From contig CAZIJO010000148.1 in assembly GCA_964539515.1 (NCBI GenBank), forward strand, positions 1 through 15,027: DNA of 15,027 nt, given 5' to 3'. Below the pieces are notes generated by a model that was not told where the DNA came from, searched no databases, and saw nothing but the letters and a program-made list of their open reading frames with translations. The DNA is from JADLHS01 sp964539515 (GTDB taxonomy: Bacteria > Verrucomicrobiota > Verrucomicrobiia > Limisphaerales > JADLHS01). The position numbers and the translations under genes were made by a program. Shown here piece by piece: positions 8,874 to 14,381 of the stretch. The number at the start of each line of letters is the position of its first letter. Position 1 is the stretch's first letter.

Positions 8874-9710
8874 GTGTACTTTTTCACTCAATTTTGTCGC
8901 GGCGAACGACTGCAAGGTCGGCCGGCTGCTTTCACGATCGTGGAACTGATAGTTGTCCTGGCGGTGTTGGCGCTTGGGGCCATGCTGCTCGTGCCCGCTC
9001 TCGCCCGCACGCAGCCGGACTCCCGCGCCGCCCGCTGCATAAACAATCACCGCCAGTTGTGCCGCGCCTGGCTGATGTACGCAAGTGACAACAACGACCG
9101 GCTGGCCATCAGTGTGTTTGAGTCTCCAACCCCAACCCAACCCTCTTGGGCCGCTGGACGTGTGGATTGGACAACGACGGAGGGCAATACCAACACGATT
9201 TACCTGACCGATACGCGCTACTCGATCATGGCCGGGTATTTCGACAAAGATGCGCGCCTGTTTAAATGTCCGGCCGATCAGTATGTCAGCCCAGTTCAAC
9301 GCTCCTTCGCCTGGAAGGCGCGCGTTCGGAGCGTTTCGCAAAACGTGTATGCGGCCAGTAACATCGGAGCTACCGATTCGCCGCCCTATGCCCAAGTGAC
9401 CAAACTGACCGGGCTGTACAATCCCAGGCCCTCAGAGACTTGGGTATCCGTTGATGAACATCCGGACAGCATCAACGATAGTCGCTTTTTCGCCCCCCAG
9501 ACAGCATCGTGGATCGATCTGCCGGCCAACTATCACGATGGCGGGGCTGGCGTCGCCTTTGCGGACGGCCATTCCGAGATCCACCGCTGGCAGGCCAGTC
9601 TCCTGAAAGTTCCGGTTAAGTTCACTTTCTCAGCTCCATCGGTGACGGCGAGCGATCCAGATCTCCTGTGGCTCCGTTACCATACGCCGCGCCAACCGGG
9701 AGTAAACTAA
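8874..9710 (+). CDS. Prepilin-type N-terminal methylation protein with H-x9-DG motif (copy 2)
   Basis: This is a paralogue of the preceding gene, 278 residues from GTG 8874. An in-frame TTG at 8811 would overlap the upstream gene by 43 bases and add a leader without similarity, so I prefer 8874, though no Shine-Dalgarno sequence settles it. The leader ends RPAA before FTIVELIVVLAVLALGAM, with cleavage before Phe20, Glu at +5 (E24) and Ala at -1. The core matches copy 1 closely: LARTQ.DSRAARC.NNH.QLCRAWLMYA, IYL.D.RYSI, KCPAD, SETWVSVDEHPDSIND, and NYHDGGAGVAFADGH with H221 and D231-G232. The function is inferred only as a pseudopilin-like surface component. Tandem duplication followed by divergence is the simplest origin. 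No Rho-independent terminator follows. Confidence 0.87.
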   Translation: MYFFTQFCRGERLQGRPAAFTIVELIVVLAVLALGAMLLVPALARTQPDSRAARCINNHRQLCRAWLMYASDNNDRLAISVFESPTPTQPSWAAGRVDWTTTEGNTNTIYLTDTRYSIMAGYFDKDARLFKCPADQYVSPVQRSFAWKARVRSVSQNVYAASNIGATDSPPYAQVTKLTGLYNPRPSETWVSVDEHPDSINDSRFFAPQTASWIDLPANYHDGGAGVAFADGHSEIHRWQASLLKVPVKFTFSAPSVTASDPDLLWLRYHTPRQPGVN

Positions 9711-9730
9711 CGGTGCCGTCGCCTGGCCGG

Positions 9731-9742
9731 GAACCGCGGTTC
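9731..9742. repeat. 12-bp perfect palindrome downstream of the prepilin pair
   Basis: GAACCGCGGTTC is perfectly self-complementary and lies 20 bases past the prepilin stop. No T-run follows, so it is not a canonical terminator. It may belong to the same repeat complex as the inverted repeat at 9782-9850, where GGAACCGCG recurs in the loop. Confidence 0.35.
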
Positions 9743-9781
9743 GAATTGCCTGGGGTTGTGCGCTGGCAAGGCCGCAGACTT

Positions 9782-9850
9782 CGTAGCCAACGGGAGGAGG
9801 CGGATGGAACCGCGTCGCAAACAGTCCGCCTCCTCACGTCGGCGGCTACG
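9782..9850. repeat. Imperfect inverted repeat, candidate dispersed palindromic (REP-like) element
   Basis: The left arm (9782-9804) begins CGTAGCC and ends GAGGAGGCGGA. The right arm (9825-9850), read as its reverse complement, begins CGTAGCCGCCGACGT and ends GAGGAGGCGGA. The arms match over 7 bp at the outside and 11 bp at the inside, with a 3-base length difference between, around a 20-base loop. Its form (GTAGCC outside, GGAGGCGGA inside, intergenic, downstream of a gene) resembles short palindromic elements I recall as scattered through Verrucomicrobiota genomes. Only one copy is visible here, so dispersal is inference. It could also act as a transcription stop or mRNA-stabilising hairpin. 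Confidence 0.55.
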
Positions 9851-9902
9851 GTTCGTCGGCGTTTTGTGTGCCCTGTGCAACCCTCGGGCTGGCGGATTGC
9901 GA

Positions 9903-10091
9903 CTATGGCCTACGCTTCAGCAGCTGGCTCTTCTGGTCCGCCGGCAAGTTCAGGCCATTGACCCATTTCTTCCGCACGACCGGATCGGGGCGGAAAGAAA
10001 TGAAAACGAGATTCCGCGCGCTATCGTAGTGCGGACTATCTTCCTCCCCCGCAACAGCCCGGCCAGGCAAAGGATTGTGGGTGTCTTGCAC
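9903..10091 (-). CDS. Possible short protein or gene remnant of unknown function
   Basis: This minus-strand frame encodes about 62 residues from GTG 10091, ending in a TAG stop. Recognisable stretches are NPLPGRAVAGEEDSP, NLVFISFRPDPVVRKKW and LPADQKSQLLKRRP. Third positions are mostly G or C and the composition looks protein-like, which is why I list it. Against it: no Shine-Dalgarno sequence is visible, the frame stays open further upstream into mntR (a TTG at 10187), and I recognise no family. It starts 31 bases after the mntR stop on the same strand, so it could be a short downstream gene or the 3' remnant of a deleted gene. The rest of the 9711-10122 gap holds only the palindrome and inverted repeat listed separately. 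Confidence 0.3.
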   Translation of the reverse strand: MQDTHNPLPGRAVAGEEDSPHYDSARNLVFISFRPDPVVRKKWVNGLNLPADQKSQLLKRRP

Positions 10092-10122
10092 GGTTTGCGC
10101 GGCAACGCCGGCCGCGGCGAGT

Positions 10123-10560
10123 TCACTTCTTCCGACCGCGCTTGCGAGCCTGTTTGAAGGACTGAAGCGCCGCGGGATTTTCTTCAAAATACGTCACCAG
10201 ATCCCCCAACATGGCCAGGGTGTCGGGGCTGAGGTGGTGCTCGAGGCCTTCAATGTCGGCACGTTGCGTCTCGGCCGCCAGGCCAAAGAGCGAGAAGAAG
10301 CGCGAGAGGGTGGCGTGGCGGTTTTGAATGTTGCGCGCCACGGCGCGGCCCTGATCGGTCAGCAGGAGCCCGCGATACTTTTCATATTTCACGAACCCGG
10401 CCCGGTCGAGCTTTTGCACCATGCTGGTGACCGACGCCTGCCGGACCTTCAACGACGACGCGATATCCACGACCCGGGCGTAGCCCTTGGCCTCGATCAA
10501 TTCGTGGATGCGTTCGAGATAATCCTCGGCGCTCTGGCTCGGGGTGGTGTGCGCAGACAT
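10123..10560 (-). CDS. mntR: Manganese-responsive transcriptional regulator MntR (DtxR family)
   Basis: The 145-residue product aligns with Bacillus subtilis MntR almost end to end without gaps, including IEAKGYARVVDIA, VTSMVQKL, YEKYRGLLLT, IEGLEHHLS and GDLVTYFEEN. The N-terminal winged helix (about 10-75) binds DNA; the helical domain after it dimerises. All six manganese ligands of the B. subtilis protein are present with a constant offset of five: Asp13, Glu16, His82, Glu104, Glu107 and His108. MntR senses Mn(II) and normally represses Mn uptake or activates efflux. I chose ATG 10560; the frame is open further upstream, but that extension falls in the intergenic dyad and lies outside the homology. 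There is no SH3-like third domain, as in MntR and unlike DtxR. No Mn transporter gene is in the window. The gene diverges from the copper-related SCO gene at 10671. Confidence 0.93.
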   Translation of the reverse strand: MSAHTTPSQSAEDYLERIHELIEAKGYARVVDIASSLKVRQASVTSMVQKLDRAGFVKYEKYRGLLLTDQGRAVARNIQNRHATLSRFFSLFGLAAETQRADIEGLEHHLSPDTLAMLGDLVTYFEENPAALQSFKQARKRGRKK

Positions 10561-10584
10561 GACGCCGGGATTAAACACGGTTTT

Positions 10585-10644
10585 CGGCTTGAAGCAAGCT
10601 GGGGTGATCCGCTGATCAGCCAACCACCCAGCTTGCCGAAGCCG
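10585..10644. promoter_or_regulatory. Large dyad symmetry between divergent mntR and SCO genes
   Basis: Arms GCAAGCTGGG (10594-10603) and CCCAGCTTGC (10627-10636) are exact reverse complements. The centre is a perfect CTGATCAG (10612-10619), so both symmetries share nearly the same axis. CGGCTT (10585-10590) pairs imperfectly in register with the CGAAGCCG at 10637-10644. The element fills much of the 110-base divergent promoter region. An operator for MntR or another regulator, or a transposable palindromic repeat, would both fit; there is no T-run for a terminator. Confidence 0.55.
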
Positions 10645-10670
10645 CAAAAATCCGGCATGGTGCCGCGGTC

Positions 10671-11600
10671 ATGCGTTTCTGGAATTTGCTGCCGCCGCTG
10701 GGTCTGCTCGCATTGACGTTGTCCTGTGAGCCGAAATCAACGGATTCCCGGCGCGTTTCGGAGGCGGCCCCGGTCGCCACCCCGGCCAGCACCAACGTCC
10801 AGATCTTCCAGGTCAAAGGTGTCGTCGTGGCGTTGTCGCCCGCCGAAAAATCCGTCCGCATTCAGCACGAGGAAATCCCCGGTTACATGGAGGCCATGAC
10901 GATGCCGTTTGACGTGAAGGACACCAATGAGCTGGCCGGTTTGAACGCGGGTGACCACGTGACGTTTCGCATGCTGGTCACCGAGAGCGACGGTTGGATC
11001 GATCAAATCAAGAAACTGGAGGGGCCAAAGTTGGTCAACACCCTGCCACCGAACGCGCCCATCCGCATTGTGCGCGATGTCGAGCCGCTGAATCCGGGCG
11101 ATGCGCTGCCCGAATACCATTTCACCAACCAACTCGGACAGGCGGTGAGCCTGGGCCAGTTTCGGGGACAGGCGCTGGCTCTCACGTTCATCTTCACGCG
11201 CTGCCCGTTTCCGACCTTTTGCCCGTTGATGTCAAACAATTTTCGCTCCGTGCAGGACGCCCTGCTCAAGAATCCGAATACGCCAACGAACTGGCATTTG
11301 CTCACGCTCACCTTCGATCCGGAGTTCGATACGCCCGACAAATTGAAAAATTACGCGGCCATGTACGGCGGCAATCCCCAACACTGGAGCTTCCTGACCG
11401 GTGCGCTGATTGATGTCACGGCCCTCGGCGAGCAGTTTGGGCTGACATTCTGGCGCGATCCGCAGACCGGCATCAGCCACAACCTGCGCACAGTAATCGT
11501 GGACGCACGGGGGCGGGTGCAGAAAATAATCACTGAGAACAAATGGACGCCGGAGGAATTGGTGGCGGAAATCGAAACGGCGGCGCGGGTGAAAGAATAG
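10671..11600 (+). CDS. Lipoprotein with CusF-like copper-binding domain fused to SCO1/SenC domain
   Basis: The 309-residue product is a likely lipoprotein: hydrophobic LLPPLGLLALTLS leads to a lipobox Cys19. Residues about 45-105 match CusF-type periplasmic copper-binding domains, with GVVVALSPAEKSVRIQHEEIPG and MEAMTMPF. Likely Cu(I) ligands are His66, Met76 and Met78, with Met73 where E. coli CusF has Trp44. Residues about 135-305 are a thioredoxin-fold SCO1/SenC domain, which in known members delivers copper to the CuA centre of cytochrome oxidase or acts as a thiol reductase. Its cysteines are Cys178 and Cys184 in TRCPFPTFCPLMS, a CX5C spacing instead of the CX3C of classical SCO1. The conserved distal His is His270 (SHNLRTVIVD). 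The gene is divergent from mntR across 110 bases and convergent with leuB. ATG 10671 has no clear Shine-Dalgarno sequence. No oxidase subunits lie in the window. Confidence 0.9.
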   Translation: MRFWNLLPPLGLLALTLSCEPKSTDSRRVSEAAPVATPASTNVQIFQVKGVVVALSPAEKSVRIQHEEIPGYMEAMTMPFDVKDTNELAGLNAGDHVTFRMLVTESDGWIDQIKKLEGPKLVNTLPPNAPIRIVRDVEPLNPGDALPEYHFTNQLGQAVSLGQFRGQALALTFIFTRCPFPTFCPLMSNNFRSVQDALLKNPNTPTNWHLLTLTFDPEFDTPDKLKNYAAMYGGNPQHWSFLTGALIDVTALGEQFGLTFWRDPQTGISHNLRTVIVDARGRVQKIITENKWTPEELVAEIETAARVKE

Positions 11601-11679
11601 CCCGCGCGAAGCGACCAACTGCCAGCGCCTCTGGGGAGATCAACGCCGTTGGTTCAGACCGTGGGGACGCGAAATCACT

Positions 11680-12786
11680 TCACACCGCCGCGGCAATTGC
11701 GTCGCCCATTTCGCGCGTGCCGATCTTGCGGGCGTTGGCTTCGCTCGCGCTGAAGATGTCACCCGTGCGGTTGCCCGCATCGATCGCCCGGCGCACGGCG
11801 TTCTCGATGCCGGCAGCCGCATCATTGAGCTGGAAACTATAACGCAGCATGAGCGCGGTGGAGAGGATCTGCGCAATCGGATTGGCGAGGTTTTTGCCCG
11901 CGATGTCCGGCGCGGTGCCGCCGGCGGGTTCGTAGAAGCCAAACGTGTTTCCGCCGGTCGTTGCGCCCAGGCTGGCACTGGGCAACATGCCAAGTGACCC
12001 GCCAAGCGCGGCGGCTTCATCGCTGAGGATGTCGCCAAACATGTTTTCGCACAGCAGCACGTCGAACTGCGTCGGGCGCAGCATGAGCTGCATGGCGCCG
12101 TTGTCCACGAACATGTGCTCCAACGTCACCTCGGGATAATGCTTGCCGACGCGGGTGACGACTTCCCGCCACAAAATGCCGTTTTCGAGCACGTTTGCCT
12201 TGTCGATGCTCGTAAGTTTCCGGCGGCGCAACCGGGCGGCCTGAAACGCCACGTGCGCGATCCGGTCGATCTCGGGGGTGGTGTAAACCATGGTGTCCGT
12301 CGCCCGCTGCACTCCGCCGCCCAGGTCTTCCGTCCTTTTCGGCTGGCCGAAATACATGCCGCCGGTGAGTTCGCGGACCACCAGGATATCAATGCCGTCG
12401 CCCTGACGTTCCTTCGCCAACGGGCAGGCATGTGCCAGCGCCTTGGGCAGGGTTACGGGCCGCAGGTTGGCGTACAAACCGAATTCCTTGCGGATGCGCA
12501 ACAGGGCCGCGCGCTCGGGGCGTTCCTCCTTCGGAATCGTCGGATCGCGATCGGGCAAACCGACCGAGCCAAACAAGATGGCATCGGATTGTTTGCAGAG
12601 CGCCAGGGTGGCGTCGGGCAGCGCCTTGCCGGCGGCGTCAATGCCCGCCCAGCCCACCGGCGCCTCGGTGATGGCCAGCTGGAAGCTGAATTTCTTTTCG
12701 GCGGCACGCAGGACTTTGATGGCTTCGCGCATGACTTCCGGGCCAATGCCGTCGCCGGCGAGCGCTGCGATCTTGAATGATTTCAT
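11680..12786 (-). CDS. leuB: 3-isopropylmalate dehydrogenase
   Basis: LeuB oxidises and decarboxylates (2R,3S)-3-isopropylmalate to 2-oxoisocaproate with NAD+, the third step of leucine synthesis, in the cytoplasm. The 368-residue product has full family length and all main motifs: N-terminal KIAALAGDGIGPEVM; ELTGGMYFGQ carrying the active-site Tyr; SIDKANVLENG carrying the catalytic Lys; VDNGAMQLM; the metal-binding ENMFGDILSDEAAALGGSLG; and the cofactor loop EPAGGTAPDIAGKNLANP. The leucine-pathway type rather than isocitrate or tartrate dehydrogenase is supported by length and the GMLPSASLG segment. ATG 12786 opens the GDGIGPE motif at the standard distance. The gene stands alone: no leuA, leuC or leuD neighbours are in view. 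The upstream gene on the same strand ends 104 bases away, with no obvious leader-peptide attenuator between. Confidence 0.96.
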   Translation of the reverse strand: MKSFKIAALAGDGIGPEVMREAIKVLRAAEKKFSFQLAITEAPVGWAGIDAAGKALPDATLALCKQSDAILFGSVGLPDRDPTIPKEERPERAALLRIRKEFGLYANLRPVTLPKALAHACPLAKERQGDGIDILVVRELTGGMYFGQPKRTEDLGGGVQRATDTMVYTTPEIDRIAHVAFQAARLRRRKLTSIDKANVLENGILWREVVTRVGKHYPEVTLEHMFVDNGAMQLMLRPTQFDVLLCENMFGDILSDEAAALGGSLGMLPSASLGATTGGNTFGFYEPAGGTAPDIAGKNLANPIAQILSTALMLRYSFQLNDAAAGIENAVRRAIDAGNRTGDIFSASEANARKIGTREMGDAIAAAV

Positions 12787-12890
12787 CGAGTTAAACGGTT
12801 GTTCGCGCTGTTGACGCGAGCGGCGATGCTAAGGCTTTGCCGCGGCGAGACAACGAATTTTTGCGGGTGAAACGAAAGGCGAAGCGTCCC

Positions 12891-13853
12891 TCAAGTCACC
12901 TCGTTCAAGCCGGCGATCACCTCCCGGGCGACGGCGGGGATAACGCCCTTCTCCTTGGCGTGCCCGACCGTAAACGTCACCAGCACGAACCGCTTGCCCG
13001 TGGGTAGTTCGACATAGGCGGCATCGTGTCGCGTCTCGCTGGTCCAGCCGGCTTTCGACCAGAGTTTCGCACCCGGAGGCAGTGCGGCGCCCGTGTATTC
13101 GCGGGCCTGGCCGCCGGCGCCGGCCACGAACGGCTGGCGCTCCAGCAGCGCCAGCATCTGCCGGCTGCGCTCGGGGGTCACGGCCTGGCCCGTAGCGATT
13201 TCGGCCAGCAAGCGCGCGGTCGCGTCGGTGGTGAGCCCGTTGCAATCCTTGGACTGGCCCCCGGGCACCGCTTGCTGTTCCCGACCGTAGGGAACGGCGT
13301 GCCAGGTCTTGCGATTGGCGTTGATGTTGTGAAAGCCCAACCCGGCGAAGTAACGATTCACGGCATTCCGTTTTTCGTGCCAGACGTCCAACTCGGCCGG
13401 CGCCAGCTCCGGACCACTGGTTGTTTCCGTAAGTAAGTCTACAATGTAACCGGTGGCCTCGTTGCCCGAATCTACAATCATGTCGCGCAGAGCCCGGCGC
13501 AATTCCGCGGTGTCCGTCAGCCGGCCGTCCTCCAGCCAGCGATGTGTGGCCACCAGGTAAAACAGCTTGATGACACTGGCGGGATAAACCCGTTCGCCCC
13601 CGCGAAAGGCCGCCGACTCCGGGCGTGTGGGTTCGCGCAAGTCCACCACCGTCACCGCCAGCTGATCCGGCCGAAGGTTCTGACCGGCGAATTGTTTCAA
13701 CACGGACGAAATGGCGCGATCCACGATCGCTTGCAAGCGGGCGGCGGGTTGCACTGGCGGCGCGAGGTTGGTTTGCGACAAGGCGCTTTGCACGAGAACC
13801 GAGCGTATCGAACCGGGTGGCAAATGCAGAGCCGGAAAATAGGCGAATTCCAC
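12891..13853 (-). CDS. Serine hydrolase of the class A beta-lactamase / penicillin-binding fold
   Basis: The 320-residue product contains the three active-site boxes of the class A fold in order. S-x-x-K is Ser93-Val-Ile-Lys96 (PASVIKLFYLVATHRW). The SDN-like box is Ser129-Gly-Asn131 (IVDSGNEAT). The KTG-like box is Lys267-Ala-Gly269 (WSKAGWTSETRHDAAYVELP). NGLTTDATARLLAEIA matches the helix following the omega loop, but I see no clear Glu166 equivalent (ExxN), so true beta-lactamase activity is doubtful. A peptidoglycan-related or other acyl-serine hydrolase is more likely. The only upstream start is GTG 13853, 21 bases after an in-frame TAA. The first 37 residues lack a normal signal peptide, which is odd for this fold; export cannot be shown. 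Its start lies 25 bases from the PerR-like box and diverges from the Fur-family gene. Confidence 0.85.
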   Translation of the reverse strand: MEFAYFPALHLPPGSIRSVLVQSALSQTNLAPPVQPAARLQAIVDRAISSVLKQFAGQNLRPDQLAVTVVDLREPTRPESAAFRGGERVYPASVIKLFYLVATHRWLEDGRLTDTAELRRALRDMIVDSGNEATGYIVDLLTETTSGPELAPAELDVWHEKRNAVNRYFAGLGFHNINANRKTWHAVPYGREQQAVPGGQSKDCNGLTTDATARLLAEIATGQAVTPERSRQMLALLERQPFVAGAGGQAREYTGAALPPGAKLWSKAGWTSETRHDAAYVELPTGKRFVLVTFTVGHAKEKGVIPAVAREVIAGLNEVT

Positions 13854-13878
13854 CCCGGCCCCGGACGCGCGGCCTTAT

Positions 13879-13893
13879 TTAGAATCATTCCAA
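13879..13893. promoter_or_regulatory. PerR/Fur-box-like 7-1-7 inverted repeat
   Basis: TTAGAAT-C-ATTCCAA is an inverted repeat with 6 of 7 pairs matching. It fits the PerR-box consensus TTATAAT-N-ATTATAA at 6/7 in the left arm and 5/7 in the right. It lies in a short AT-rich stretch in otherwise GC-rich DNA, 20 bases upstream of the Fur-family ATG (13914) and 25 bases upstream of the divergent serine hydrolase GTG. Autoregulation by the adjacent regulator is inferred. Confidence 0.55.
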
Positions 13894-13913
13894 TTATTGA
13901 CTCGGCGCACCCA

Positions 13914-14375
13914 ATGGCTAAACTGGCTTGTTGGATGAACCTGGACGAGAACACAAATTTTGAGCGCGAGTTGGGCGAGCGGCTGGCCACGAGCGGGTTT
14001 CGCTTCACCTCCCAGCGCCGGCATGTCTATGACGTGCTGCTGCACAAGCGCGATCATCCCACCGCGGACGATGTGTTCATGCGGGCCAAACGCCAGATGC
14101 CGGAAATCTCCCATGCCACCGTTTATAACTGCCTGGCGGCGCTCGTCCAATGCGGGCTGGTGCGCCAGGTGCAACTGCAGCGGGGGGCCACCCGGTATTG
14201 CCCGAACATGGCGGAGCACTGCCACTATTGTTGCGACGTGTGCGGGGCGGTGTTCGACGTTGCCATGCCGGCGGAAGCGCCGACCCTGCCAGGGCCAAAG
14301 GGTTTCCAGGTGGATCGCTACGACATCGCGGTCCACGGCCGCTGCGCCAGTTGCGCGGGCCCGCGGAAAAGGTGA
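13914..14375 (+). CDS. Fur-family (PerR-like) metal-dependent repressor next to suf genes
   Basis: The 153-residue product has the Fur fold: an N-terminal winged helix (GFRFTSQRRHVYDVLL, HPTADDVF, ISHATVYNCLAALVQCGLV) and a C-terminal metal-binding dimerisation domain. Aligned with B. subtilis PerR, the structural zinc cysteines are complete (Cys107, Cys110, Cys144, Cys147). Regulatory ligands H37, H91, H93 and D104 map to His48, His102, His104 and Asp115. The fifth ligand, Asp85, maps to Cys96 (TRYCPN), an unusual change. Extra cysteines Cys103 and Cys106 lie in EHCHYCCDVC. The frame is open upstream to 13542, but that part overlaps the divergent gene, so ATG 13914 (or ATG 13935) is preferred. 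It ends 6 bases before sufB, whose ribosome-binding site overlaps its stop, so the two are almost surely co-transcribed. It probably controls Fe-S assembly in response to iron, peroxide or redox state; which one is inference. Confidence 0.9.
   Translation: MAKLACWMNLDENTNFERELGERLATSGFRFTSQRRHVYDVLLHKRDHPTADDVFMRAKRQMPEISHATVYNCLAALVQCGLVRQVQLQRGATRYCPNMAEHCHYCCDVCGAVFDVAMPAEAPTLPGPKGFQVDRYDIAVHGRCASCAGPRKR
14370..14375 (+). promoter_or_regulatory. Strong ribosome-binding site of sufB overlapping the regulator's stop codon
   Basis: AAGGTGA spans the end of the Fur-family gene, including its TGA stop, six bases before the sufB ATG at 14382. It is one of the few clear Shine-Dalgarno sequences in the window. 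It fixes the sufB start and suggests translational coupling. Confidence 0.75.
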
Positions 14376-14381
14376 TTTTTC

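Noticed and set aside
9731..9760. GGTTCGAAT, resembling a tRNA T-loop
   Set aside because: No matching T-stem, acceptor stem, anticodon arm or D-arm is present around it; the motif is part of a 12-bp palindrome.
10561..10647. An N-terminal extension of MntR by 29 residues
   Set aside because: It lies within the intergenic dyad, and the B. subtilis MntR alignment begins at the ATG at 10560.
11601..11679. ACCAAC (11614-11619) and GTTGGT (11648-11653) as a bidirectional terminator between the SCO gene and leuB
   Set aside because: Six-base arms around a 28-base loop with no T-run on either strand are too weak to call.
12787..12890. A leucine leader peptide or attenuator upstream of leuB
   Set aside because: No short reading frame with a run of Leu codons and no terminator hairpin with a T-run was found in the 104 bases.
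13542..13913. An N-terminal extension of the Fur-family protein by about 124 residues
   Set aside because: This stretch overlaps the divergent serine hydrolase and its catalytic region on the other strand and adds nothing Fur-like. The Fur homology begins just after ATG 13914.
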